Shown here piece by piece: positions 55,443 to 64,000 of a DNA stretch of 64,000 nucleotides. Under the pieces are notes generated by a model that saw nothing but the letters and a program-made list of their open reading frames with translations, was not told where the DNA came from and ran no database searches. Position numbers and translations under genes: made by a program. The number at the start of each line of letters is the position of its first letter. The stretch's first letter is position 1. This DNA comes from Paenibacillus sp. CC-CFT747 (lineage in GTDB: Bacteria > Bacillota > Bacilli > Paenibacillales > NBRC-103111), in the NCBI GenBank assembly GCA_030323305.1, contig CP106741.1, positions 2,480,501-2,544,500 on the forward strand, read 5' to 3'.

Positions 55443-57073
55443 ATGGTACGTTGGAAAAGGCTTCTGTTCGGCATTCTTCGCCAGCCTTCCGGCCATCCGG
55501 GGAATAACACAAGGCCGGGCCGGAAGGGGGCCGATTCTCGGATCCCCCTTCCGGCCAGAATCCGGAGCGAATTCTCCATGAGCCGAAGGACAATCGTTTG
55601 GATGAGAAAGTGGCCTGGCTTCGCAAGCGGCTGGACAAATGCTCCGATGTTCAATACTATCCCTTCCTGACAGCCGACGGAAGGCGCTGTACCGCCGTCT
55701 ATATCATGAACATGACGGACCAGAACCTGTTCCTGCAGCAGGTGGTGCAGCCGTTAATGGCGGCGGACGAGGTGGATTCCGGGCTGCCGGTGATGGACCG
55801 GCTGTTTCGCCGTAGCCGGGTTCCCGTTACAGGAGCCCAGCATGTTGGCGGGGAAGAGGGGCTGAACAAGCTGCTCGACGGTCAAATCCTGCTTGCCGCC
55901 GATGGGGAACCGGGCTGGGCCTGCCTGCCGCTGACCAACTTCGACAAGAGGTCCATCAGCGAGCCCTCCAACGAGGTCGTCATCCGTGGTCCTAGGGAAG
56001 CCTTCGTCGAGGACATCGCCACGAATCTTACGCTGATCCGCCGGAAGGTGAAGAGCCCGGATTTCAAGACAGAGGAGCAGCTGATCGGCACCTATACCCA
56101 AACCAAGGTGGTCATCGCTTATATTGAAGGGCTTTGCAAGCCGGCTCTTGTGGACGAGGTCAAGAAGAGGCTTTCGCGGATCGAGATGGACGGTGTGCTG
56201 GAGGGCAGCTACCTGGAGGAATACCTGGAGGACAATCCCTTCTCGCCGTTTCCCCAAATTCAGTATACGGAACGGCCGGACACCGCGGCGGCCGGCCTGC
56301 TGGAAGGCCGGATCCTCATCATGTGCGACGGCTCCCCCATCCAGCTGATGGCGCCGGTTACCCTGCCCATGCTGCTTCTGTTCAGCGAGGATTATTACCA
56401 GCGCTGGTTAACGGGAACCTGGATCCGGTGGATCCGTTATTTCTTCGTCGTCATTTCCCTGCTCTTGCCTTCTATTTACATTGCGGTGACGACCTTTCAT
56501 CCGGAGCTGATGCCCTCCAACCTGCTGATGACGGTAGCGGGGGCACGGGAGACAGTGCCTTTCCCCGCGCTCATCGAGGCGTTGATTATGGAAATTACCT
56601 TTGAAGTGCTTAGGGAGGCGGGGATCCGGACCCCGAAGCCCATCGGGCAGACGGTCTCCATCCTCGGTGCCATCGTCATCGGGCAGGCAGCCGTTCAGGC
56701 GGGAATCGTGTCGGCCCCCATGGTCATCATCGTCTCCATGTCGGGGATCGCCTCCTTCGTGATTCCGCACGTGGACCTGGGCCTCGCTTTCCGGTTTCTC
56801 CGGTTCCCGGTTATGTTTGCCGCAGGCAGCTTCGGCCTGTTCGGGATTTCGGTCAGTGTGATCCTTATCGTGCTTCACTTGGTCTCCTTGAGATCCCTAG
56901 GAACGCCTTACATGTATCCGCTTGCCCCGATCGGGGACGGATGGTTCAGGGATTTTGTACTGAGGGCTCCGATTTGGTTCATGAAGAGCCGTCCCGACTT
57001 CTACAAGAACAACCCGTCCAACCGGATGGTCTACCACAAGCGGCCGGTTATCCCGGAGGAGGAGGGAGATTGA
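55443..57073 (+). CDS. GerA-family spore germination receptor, A subunit, frameshifted
   Basis: About 543 residues. After a short N-terminal part, the frame breaks near 55575 and continues with LDEKVAWLRKRLDKCSDVQY and IMNMTDQNLFLQQVV. Typical GerA marks follow: NEVVIRGPREAFVEDIATNL, IRRKVKSPDFKTEEQLIGTY, and the membrane region from VVISLLLPSIYIAVTTFHPE to IGQTVSILGAIVIGQAAVQA. GerA-type subunits form the nutrient receptor in the inner spore membrane. The ATG at 55443 follows GAGGGGATCGC. Its stop overlaps the next start (TGATG), so it is coupled to the GerC gene. Confidence 0.9.
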
Positions 57074-58256
57074 TGAAGCCAGCTCGCCTTTGCGCCGCCT
57101 TTCTGGCCGTTCTGATTCCGTTGGTGCTTCTGACCGGCTGCTGGTCCCGGGTGGAAATCAACGACCGGGCCTTCGTCTCCTCCATCTTTGTGGACAAGGG
57201 ACAAGGGGACAACGTCCGGCTAACGCTGGGCATGCCCCTGCCGTCTCGTCTCGTGCCGGGACAGGTCGGGTCCGGCCAGGGAGGCAATCCATACGCCACC
57301 ATAAGCAAGGAAGCCGCCAACCTGGCGGAAGCGGTGCGCCTTATTCAAGCCGATCTGTCCCGGGATCTGGTCTGGGGCTTGACCCGGGTGGTAGTTCTAT
57401 CCGATGCCTACGCGAAGGAAGGAGTCGTTTCCCTGCTCGAGTTTCTAAGCCGTCTGCCAGGGTTTCAATTCAAAACCTACATGTTCATGGTGAAGGGCGA
57501 GACCAAGCAGCTGGCGATGATGCCCCCTGTTTTTGAGCGCTTTCCGTCCGAGGTGATGAGGAGTTTGGGAACCGCCGCATCACGATGGATACCACCTTCC
57601 GGGACTTCTCGATCGGCTATTACAACGGCGGCGATATGGTGGTCGGCATTCTCAAAACGGAAAGAAAAAAGTTGGTAAGCGAGAAGAACAAGTCGGTTTT
57701 ATGGGCGGGCTCCGATGGGGCGGCGGTTTTTCATAACAACCGGATGGTCGGGGCTTTATCCACGAAGGAAGCGAGAGGGGTGCAGTGGATGGCCGATAAG
57801 GTCAACAACGCTGTCATTACCTTCCCCTCCCCGACGGACGAGAAACCAATCAGCGTCCTCGTGTTGAACAGCAAGACCCGGGTTCGTCCCCGGATCGGGA
57901 AAGACGGGATCGTCTTCCAGGTGCACATTTATGTACAGGATGAATTAATGTCTTCGGATTCGGACATCCCGGTCATGGAACCCGACAACATTGAGCGTTT
58001 GCAGACCCGGATGTCCGAAGAAATCAAAGGGCGCATTATGCGGGCGTTTGAGAAATCCCTGCAGCTAAATTCGGATATTTTCCGGTTTGCCGAATACATG
58101 AAGGTGTACGAGCCGAAGACGTGGGAGGCCGTAAAAGGGAATTGGCATGAAACCTACCGGACCAAGGTCCGCCTGGACATTCAAGTGGAAAGCCGGATCA
58201 GGAGACCCGGGGAAACGAAGCGCTCCCTGAAATCGGAACCTAAGGATGTGGGATAA
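57073..58256 (+). CDS. Ger(x)C-family spore germination lipoprotein, frameshifted
   Basis: About 394 residues. The N-terminus (CAAFLAVLIPLVLLTGC) is a lipoprotein signal with lipobox LTGC, followed by WSRVEINDRAFVSSIFVDKG, the conserved GerC start. The frame breaks near 57567, where a G seems lost. It continues as MDTTFRDFSIGYYNGGDMVV and later KSLQLNSDIFRFAEYMKVYE, the C-terminal GerC domain. GerC is the lipoprotein subunit of the germinant receptor. Confidence 0.9.
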
Positions 58257-58259
58257 CCT

Positions 58260-58496
58260 GTGCTAAAAGGAATGATAGCGTTCGCGCTTCTGTACCTGTA
58301 CGAATGGCGGTACTTGAAGCGCCAAGCCCGTAAAAGAAGAACCTATTATCTCGTCTTCGGCTGTCTCACAGCCGCATTCCTTTATTTCCTGCTCGTGTAC
58401 TACACCCGGGAATCACCAGGTGTCGGAACGCTGCTGCTTCGGCTGTTCGGGCCTTTGCAGAATGTCCTGGTTCCGAAAACCGTTGTGGAGAGGTGA
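58260..58496 (+). CDS. Small membrane protein in the germination operon
   Basis: 78 residues starting MLKGMIAFALLYLYEWRYLK with a GTG codon. It has one clear hydrophobic helix (YYLVFGCLTAAFLYFLLVYY) flanked by a very basic stretch (KRQARKRRTY), so its N-terminus is probably inside. It lies between gerC and gerB with three bases on one side and an overlap-like GTGA junction on the other. Small proteins (such as GerD-like or GerPF-type accessory factors) sometimes join these operons. It may be a fourth receptor subunit; this is inference. Confidence 0.75.
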   Translation: MLKGMIAFALLYLYEWRYLKRQARKRRTYYLVFGCLTAAFLYFLLVYYTRESPGVGTLLLRLFGPLQNVLVPKTVVER

Positions 58497-58501
58497 GGAC
58501 G

Positions 58502-59611
58502 GTGCAGAGGATAACCCAGCTTCAGCTTTATATGCTGCTTACGCTGTTTCTGTATACCACCATGGCGGGCTTTCTGATCGGTCCGTTGATTCGCAAGGCG
58601 GGCTATGAATCGGCGCTAGCTCTTGTCCTTGGGGCCTTTATGGGCCTGTTTCTGGGAGGAGGAGCCCTGCTGCTGGCCCGGACGAGACCGGAGGAATCGT
58701 TTGTGCGGTTCGGGGGAGATTATGGGGAAATGGCTGCATTACCCTTTGTGCGCGGTCATGATCTTCTATCTGCTCAACACGGCGGGCCAAATTTTACGCC
58801 TATTTACCGACTTCCTCATCCAAAGCTATTTGCCGGAAACGCCGGATTGGGCGATATCCGCGCTCTTTGGGGTCTGCGTCGCCATCGGGGTGAGAACCGG
58901 GATAGAGTCCATTTTCCGGTTCAGCCAGCTGTTCTTCTGGTTCGTGCTGCTCTCGGGATTGGTAGGAACGAGTATTCTTGGCAAAGGCATTCCAACGTTC
59001 CGCGCCTATGCCCTGCTTACCCATTTTGATCCGGTTCAGTTGTGGGGAGGGGCTTATCTGTCGGCAGGGAATTATGCGGAGCTGTTCCTCGTCCTGCTCC
59101 TTTATCCCCAGCTTGCGAATGGCCGGCGGACGGGAAGAACGATGTTCTGGGCGACGCTTAGCAGCCTGGTGGTGGTGCTGTCGAACCTGATTCCCACGAT
59201 GATGCTGTTCGATACGAAGCTTGCCGGCAACATGACCTACCCGGTCCTGGAGGCGGTACGGTTCATCCGGGTGGCCGATTTCCTCGAAAATTTGGACCCG
59301 CTGCTGACCGCGATCTGGATTTTCAGCTTGTTCATCAAGCTGTCCCTTCTTGTGTGCGCGGCCACCCTGATCTTTTCCCAGCTGGTCCGGCTGAAGGATT
59401 ACCGACCTCTGTCTTTCTCGCTTACGGCGTTTGCCGTCGGCTTGTCGTTTCACCTGGGACGTAATTTCACAGAGGTGGAGAATTACATTGAGCATGCCTT
59501 CCCCACGTTCTCTCTCCTGGTGGCGAGCCTTCCCTGCTGTACCTGGCCGTATGGCTGGTCCGGCGCAGGAAGTGGAACACGAAGAAAGCCTCCGGCCTGT
59601 CCTCGGAGTAA
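58502..59611 (+). CDS. GerB-family spore germination permease, frameshifted
   Basis: About 369 residues with ten membrane helices in the amino-acid-permease (APC) pattern: ITQLQLYMLLTLFLYTTMAG, GPLIRKAGYESALALVLGAF, then FSQLFFWFVLLSGLVGTSIL, AELFLVLLLYPQLANG and VRFIRVADFLENLDPLLTAI. It breaks near 58720 and again near 59535, just before the last helix, and ends at the TAA at 59609. GerB is the transporter-like subunit that binds the germinant. The GTG at 58502 is preferred to 58493, but both are possible. Confidence 0.88.
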
Positions 59612-59634
59612 GAGGCAGGCGGAGGCTTTTGGCG
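59583..59634 (+). terminator. Terminator overlapping the end of the germination operon
   Basis: AAAGCCTCCG and CGGAGGCTTT pair around an inner CCTG/CAGG stem, and TTTTGG follows. The left arm lies within the last codons of the permease gene. Confidence 0.8.
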
Positions 59635-59877
59635 CGCTTTCTTGGCCATATGGTTGGCGAGTAAAGCAACGTATGCCTATAGGGAGTTTAGGATTAACGG
59701 AACCATGTGCAAACACGGAGCTTAGGAAACACGGAAGAACCGAACTTAGGAAACACGGAAGAACCTTCTCGTATGATAGAGCCGCCTCCCCGGCGACGGA
59801 CGGCTAAAGGGGAGACGGGGTGAAAGGGAAGGAGCACCCTTTGTCTTTCTTCCCTTGGTGGACGTTCCGGTGGACGG

Positions 59878-60451
59878 TCAGCGGGAGGGACGGGACCATC
59901 TCCGCAGCATCCAGCCGGAGGCCAGCAGGCTAAGCCCCCCAACAACCCGAGGACGATAGGGGCGAAGCCGAGATAGCCGAGCCCGATCACGAGGCAGAGG
60001 GCGAAGAGCCAAATCCCGAGCGCCGTGAGCGGCCAGCCGGTCCATCCGCCAAGAAGGCTGTATAGGACGGCCAAGGCCAAGCTCCGCAGCAGCTCGGCGC
60101 TGTATACATCCCCGGTCCGGACCCGCAGCATCAGAAGCATCCCTCCGAAGAGCAGGAGAAGGGGAGGATCCACCAGCCCCGATGGGCCGGAAGAGGCTCG
60201 GAGGATGGGGCCGGTTTCGGCCGCTTTCGTCCGGCACCCCGCCAAATGACGAACAAACTGGCCGCAAGGGCGGCCGTTGGAGGAACGAACCGAAGCCAGG
60301 CCGGAGCGCTCCAGTAGGGAGAGAGCTCCAGCAGGGCGGACACCATCCATTCGGCCCCCCACAGGTAGAACAAGAGAAGATAGTCCGAAGCGGATTGTAG
60401 CTGTTCCCGCACGGCTGCAGTTGGGGAGGAGGGCAGGGACAACAGAATCAC
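59878..60451 (-). CDS. Hypothetical membrane protein, frameshifted
   Basis: About 191 residues. It starts MILLSLPSSPTAAVREQLQS with an uncertain GTG start and contains LLLFYLWGAEWMVSALLEL, a loop, and several later helices: LLLLFGGMLLMLRVRTGD, LLRSLALAVLYSLLGGWTGW and LGYLGFAPIVLGLLGGL. Frame breaks are near 60190 and 59925, and the end reads SLLASGWMLRRWSRPSR. It has five to six hydrophobic segments. No family was recognised. The dispersed GCCTTATCCGG repeat lies upstream. Confidence 0.6.
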
Positions 60452-60466
60452 CTCGTTTGGTTTAGA

Positions 60467-60543
60467 GCCTTATCCGGCACTCCGTTGGCAAGAGAGCCTT
60501 CGTAGGGACACGAAAATCAACAGGGAAGCAGGATAGATAAGGC
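60467..60543. repeat. Dispersed GCCTTATCCGG repeat, copy 3, with terminal inverted repeats
   Basis: GCCTTATC at 60467-60474 and GATAAGGC at 60536-60543 are inverted ends of a 77-base segment. The first 40 bases match the copy at 18035. It separates divergent... convergent AraC gene ends from the membrane protein start region and has no coding capacity. Confidence 0.7.
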
Positions 60544-60554
60544 ACAAGCAAGTT

Positions 60555-61424
60555 TTAGTCCGGATCCTTGCCGTAGCCGGTCGGCGTGGTCCGGTGTCGT
60601 TTCGCATAGTCGCGGGGCGACATCCCCTCAATCTTCTTGAAAATCCGGCTGAAGTAGAATTCATCGGAATACCCTACGCTGCCGGCAATCGCCTTCAGCC
60701 GGTAATCGGAGAGGACCAGCATCTCCTTGGCGCGGTCCACCCGAAGGTGGGTCAGGTAATCAATCGGGCTGTAGCCTATGTACTTGCGGAACAGGCGGGA
60801 ATAGTGGCTGACGCTGAGGCCGGCCATATGGGCAAGCCCTTCGAGCGTGAGCGGCTCCCGGTAATGGGTGCTCATGTAATCCTGGGTAAACTCGATGGCC
60901 GCCGTGGTATCTCCGGCGATTTTCTGGGCGCGGAAATCCTGGATGAGGTCGTACCAGATCTCCTGCAGGATCATTCGGCGGCGCATGGCCGTCAGGTGCC
61001 CCCGCCGTTTCCACAGCACGGTCATCTGCTCCATTAAATTAATGAGCGGGGGAGGATTGTGCAGCGTATACATCCCCTGAAGCGGGAACGTCGATTCGGC
61101 GGCGCTGCGGGAAATCCATTGTTCCTTCTCTTCATACATTTCCGTATAATAAAACCGGAGGAAATAATACTCAAGGGGATGCTCCGGATCGGATGCCCGT
61201 TCGACCGTCATGCCGGGAGCGAAGAAAAAATCTTGCCCGGCTCCGCCGGATAGTGCGTCCCATTGATCCGGAAATCCCCTTTGCCTTTAACGATCAGCCA
61301 GAAGGAATGATGGCGGATGGTGTGGGGGCTGCTGCCAATCCGGTCCACATTTGCGGTGCCCGGTCAGCAGGATGGACAGGACAAGCCGGTTCAAGCGGGC
61401 GGCCAGTTCCCCGGGAGTCAGCAT
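60555..61424 (-). CDS. AraC-family regulator, frameshifted
   Basis: About 290 residues. The N-terminus starts MLTPGELAARLNRLVLSILL and leads into a cupin-like sensor (HSFWLIVKGKGDFRINGTHY). The frame breaks near 61223 at a run of T that is one base short and resumes at MTVERASDPEHPLEYYFLRF. The C-terminal DNA-binding domain reads LTLEGLAHMAGLSVSHYSRL, FRKYIGYSPIDYLTHLRVDR and IAGSVGYSDEFYFSRIFKKI. Such regulators usually sense sugars. The ATG at 61424 has AGGAGG eight bases upstream. No obvious target gene is adjacent. Confidence 0.86.
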
Positions 61425-61555
61425 ACGAAGAGCCTCCTGCCATTTAGTGTTGGCATCTTATGGCATTCCTAATCCGGACCTGCCGGGGTCTTCCCGTCCC
61501 GCGGGTCCGTTACCCTTATTATAACGATTCTTATCGGGATAGAGAAGGAGACCGC

Positions 61556-62681
61556 ATGAACGACAACGAGAACAAGGCTTACTATACACGGGAGCTCACG
61601 GCCTGGTACCAGAGAGGAAACCGCGACCTGCCCTGGAGAAGAAGCCGCAACCCCTATCATATCTGGGTTTCCGAAATCATGCTGCAGCAGACGCGGGTGG
61701 AGACGGTTATCCCGTATTTCAACCGGTTCATGGAGAAATTCCCGACGATCGACGCTTTGGCCGATGCTCCGGAGGAGGACGTGCTGAAGGCGTGGGAGGG
61801 ACTCGGGTATTACTCGAGGGCCCGCAACCTGCAGGCAGCCGCCCAAGAGGTAAAAGAGTCCTACGAAGGAAAGGTGCCGGATACGCCCGAGGCCATCTCT
61901 TCCCTGAAGGGAGTGGGTCCCTATACAGCGGGGGCCATCCTGAGCATTGCCTACAACAAGCCGGAGCCGGCGGTGGACGGTAACGTCATGAGGGTGCTGT
62001 CCCGCTTCTTCCTGCTCGAGGATGACATCGCTAAGCCCTCCACGAGGGGAAAATCGAGAAGCTGGCCCGTGCCCTCATTCCGGCCGGCGCCGCCGGGGAC
62101 TTCAACCAGGCACTTATGGAGCTCGGGGCGACCGTCTGTACGCCCCGCTCCCCGCACTGCCTGGTGTGCCCCGTCATGGAGCGCTGCGGGGCCCGGCTCG
62201 AGGGCCGCACGGACGAGCTGCCGGTGAAGACGAAGGCCAAGCCTCCGCGACCCGAGTCGCGGGCGGCGGCCTTCATCACCGATGCCGCCGGCCGGCTCCT
62301 CGTGCGCCAGCGCCCGCAGGACGGGCTGCTCGCCCGCCTCTGGGAGCTTCCTCACGTCCCCTCTCCGAGGGAGGACGGGAGGAAGCGTCCCGCGAGGCGG
62401 ACAAGCGCGCCCTGCGGGAGCGCCTGGCGGCGGAGGACGGCCTCCGCGTGGTCCCGGGCGAGTGGCTGACGGATGCGGAGCATACGTTCAGCCACCTGCG
62501 CTGGGACATGCGGGTGTACCGCGGCCGCCTGGCGCACGAGCCCGGCGAGCCGGAGGCGCTGCCGCCGGCCTACCGCTGGATGGGGCAGGACGAGATGGGG
62601 AGCTACGCGTTCCCCAATCTCTTCCTGCGCATCATCCAAGGGGAGGCCGAGGCGGCCGCCGGCCGGGAGGCGCGGGCTTAG
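61556..62681 (+). CDS. mutY: A/G-specific adenine glycosylase MutY, frameshifted
   Basis: About 375 residues. It has [20 protein letters not shown], then [20 protein letters not shown], the helix-hairpin-helix [20 protein letters not shown] and the catalytic Asp in [13 protein letters not shown]. The [4Fe-4S] cysteines follow as [17 protein letters not shown]. The C-terminal NUDIX-like domain reads [20 protein letters not shown] and [14 protein letters not shown]. It removes adenine opposite 8-oxoguanine. Breaks near 62050 and 62365 interrupt the frame; the regions on both sides are conserved. The stop lies in the first unit of a tandem repeat. The ATG has AGAAGGAG six bases upstream. Confidence 0.9.
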
Positions 62682-62863
62682 GCCCGCTCGCTCTGCTTTG
62701 GGATCGACCGGCCCGTTGGGCTGGCCGCCTCATCTCTACATGGCCGGCCTGCACCACGCCTGGCGGCTCGCTTAGGCCCGCTCGCTCGGCCTTGGGATCG
62801 ACGCGCCCGTTGAGCAGGCCGCCTCGTCTCTACATGGCTGGCCTGCACCGCGCCTGGCGGCGC
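62676..62863 (+). repeat. Tandem repeat, two units of 94 bp, starting at the end of mutY
   Basis: Units begin GCTTAGGCCCGCTCGCT at 62676 and 62770. They share GGGATCGAC, GGCCGCCTC, TCTCTACATGGC and GGCCTGCAC blocks. The first unit contains the mutY stop codon. The units are about 85-90 percent alike by eye. Confidence 0.85.
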
Positions 62864-63424
62864 ACGTCAAGTGTCGTGGGGCTCCGATAGAGGAACTCTA
62901 CGCACCTTATCCGCTATTTTTTGGCGCAGGGGCGATCCGTAGAGGAACTCGGATTCGCTATTTGGCCTAGAAGAGGGTTTTGGGCCCCCATCTCATGCGT
63001 AATAGCGGAACAGAGTTCCGCAAAGATCCAGACGGCTTTCCAAAACGGACCGATAGCGAACCAGAGTTCCTTCATTGGCTCTCCGTCGTCCGCCATGGAT
63101 CCATGCGCGTCGAAAAAGCATTGCCTTTGCCGCCAGAATAGCATTGGATTGCCTTAATGCCTCACTGTATCTCTGTCACTTTGTCTTTTGCTTCTATGTC
63201 TCGGTCGCTTGTCCTTTTGTTTCTCAGTCCCTCAGTTACTCTGGACCGTGTCCGCTTCCCGCTGTAATTTTTATCCTATCCTAAGGCTTTCTTAAGCTTG
63301 CTTTAAGCTTGGCGGGCAACCTTTTCCTAACCCGTGCTCCCGGCAAAGCCCTTGTCCGATTCCACAAAGCGGGCATGAAGGGGGAGAAGAAGGGCCAAAC
63401 TGTATAGAAAGGAGATGATTACCC
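62682..63424. other. Repeat-rich non-coding region after mutY
   Basis: It starts with the 94-bp tandem repeat, followed by nested inverted repeats (62885-63072) and then a T-rich stretch (63150-63300). The latter contains a TTAAGCTTG repeat near 63293 and 63304. No gene with a ribosome binding site and sensible protein is seen. Confidence 0.7.
62885..63072. repeat. Nested inverted repeats with GAGGAACTC and CGCTATT cores
   Basis: GAGGAACTC occurs at 62890-62898 and 62942-62950, each followed by CGCTATT. AATAGCGGA or ATAGCGA, each followed by AGAGTTCC, occurs in the opposite orientation at 63001-63019 and 63053-63070. The two pairs are nested and could fold into a long, bulged stem. Confidence 0.75.
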
Positions 63425-64000
63425 ATGAAGCAATGGACCAAGCATAACCTGGTGGCCGGAAGCGTCGCCCTGTCCCTCCTGCTCGGCGGGGGAGTCCTGT
63501 CTGCAGTGGCCGCTGAGAAAACCGAGCCGTCCTCCGTATCAGCCAACCCGGCTGAACCGATGAACAAGGCGGCGGAGCCGGACAAGGCTAACCGCGGCGA
63601 GAAAAAGGTGCCCGGCCATTACCTCTTCCAGAACGCCGGGGAGATTCTCGGCATGAAGCCGGAGGAGGTCAAGGCGGGACTCGCGAGCGGCAAAAGCCTA
63701 GTCGATTTGGCTGAGGCCAAGGGCATCAGCAAAGAGACGCTGATCGCCCATTTCATCGCCAAAGCCGATGCCCGCATGGATGAAGCCGTTCAAGCCGGAA
63801 GGCTGACGGCCGAGAAGGCGGCTGAGCTGAAGCAGAAGAGAGGGAACGCATCCGGGAGGCCGTCGAGCATAAAGGCCTTCCCGAGCCTCCGCGGAAGCAT
63901 CATGGCAAGCGGGGGACGTTCTTGAGCCACGAGCAGCTGGCTAAAGCACTCGGGATTTCGAAGGCGGACTTGACCAAGGAGCTGAAGACCGGCAAATCCC
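63425..64000 (+). CDS. Secreted helical-repeat protein, frameshifted and cut by the window end
   Basis: The N-terminus MKQWTKHNLVAGSVALSLLL is a signal peptide, ending near AVAAEK. The mature part has a charged linker and helical repeats: EILGMKPEEVKAGLASGKSL followed by VDLAEAKGISKETL, then LAKALGISKADLTKELKTGK near the window end. This LGxxxxxLxxxLxxGKS pattern is repeated and probably binds the cell wall or acts as a small all-helical module. The frame breaks near 63845. No family name can be given with confidence. The gene starts after AAAGGAGATGATTACCC. Confidence 0.7.

Noticed and set aside
1..64000. Programmed ribosomal frameshifting as the reason for the many frame breaks
   Set aside because: The breaks occur in unrelated genes at arbitrary places, without slippery heptamers followed by stable structures, and in both directions.
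1..64000. tRNA, rRNA, prophage or transposase genes
   Set aside because: No tRNA cloverleaf, rRNA block, integrase, capsid or DDE transposase motif was recognised in either strand.

Overview
The window looks like chromosomal DNA from an endospore-forming, high-GC member of the Paenibacillaceae (Paenibacillus-like). The reasons are the GerA-type spore germination operon, Lpl-type sugar ABC importers with membrane-bound AraC regulators, EcsAB, a bacilliredoxin, a DUF3905 protein, strong AGGAGG ribosome binding sites and a ydaO/yuaA c-di-AMP riboswitch. No rRNA, tRNA, CRISPR array, prophage or transposase gene was recognised.

Layout: 0-5.2 kb holds the end of a phosphate permease and a signalling group (a two-domain KaiC-like ATPase, a small winged-helix protein, a PocR-GAF-LuxR regulator and a degenerate HD-GYP protein). 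5.2-5.8 kb is repeat-rich and non-coding. 5.9-6.7 kb is an ArsR/START-domain pair. 7.0-14.8 kb is a LacI-controlled ABC importer cassette followed by two unknown proteins and a PHP-type metallohydrolase. 15-17.5 kb holds an IMPase-like phosphatase and a second ArsR/START operon behind a consensus promoter whose 18-bp spacer is a palindromic operator. 18-22.6 kb carries ecsA, ecsB, a HIT protein, an unknown protein and an MFS transporter. 22.9-25.7 kb has the c-di-AMP riboswitch, several very small genes and a MarR regulator. 25.9-34.5 kb is a carbohydrate island (two convergent FCD regulators sharing an operator, a membrane AraC regulator, a solute-binding lipoprotein, two permeases and a sialidase-fold protein). 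34.6-48.9 kb is mixed housekeeping and accessory genes: MFS exporter, lipoprotein, BaiN-like flavoprotein, ABC-2 exporter, DUF3905, bacilliredoxin, hslO, MerR, CpsB-like phosphatase, nadE, acpS, a histidine kinase and a cytochrome c. 49-55.2 kb is a very large secreted heparinase-fold/beta-propeller protein bracketed by a broken and an intact copy of a DUF421 gene. 55.4-59.6 kb is the germination receptor operon, and 59.9-64 kb holds a membrane protein, an AraC regulator, mutY, a second repeat-rich spacer and the start of a secreted helical-repeat protein.

An important caveat applies throughout. About half of the conserved genes are interrupted by single-base frameshifts, often in G, C or T runs, while the protein on both sides of the break stays well conserved. 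This is far more likely to be raw-sequence error than true gene decay. Such genes are listed over their whole inferred span, with the breaks described.
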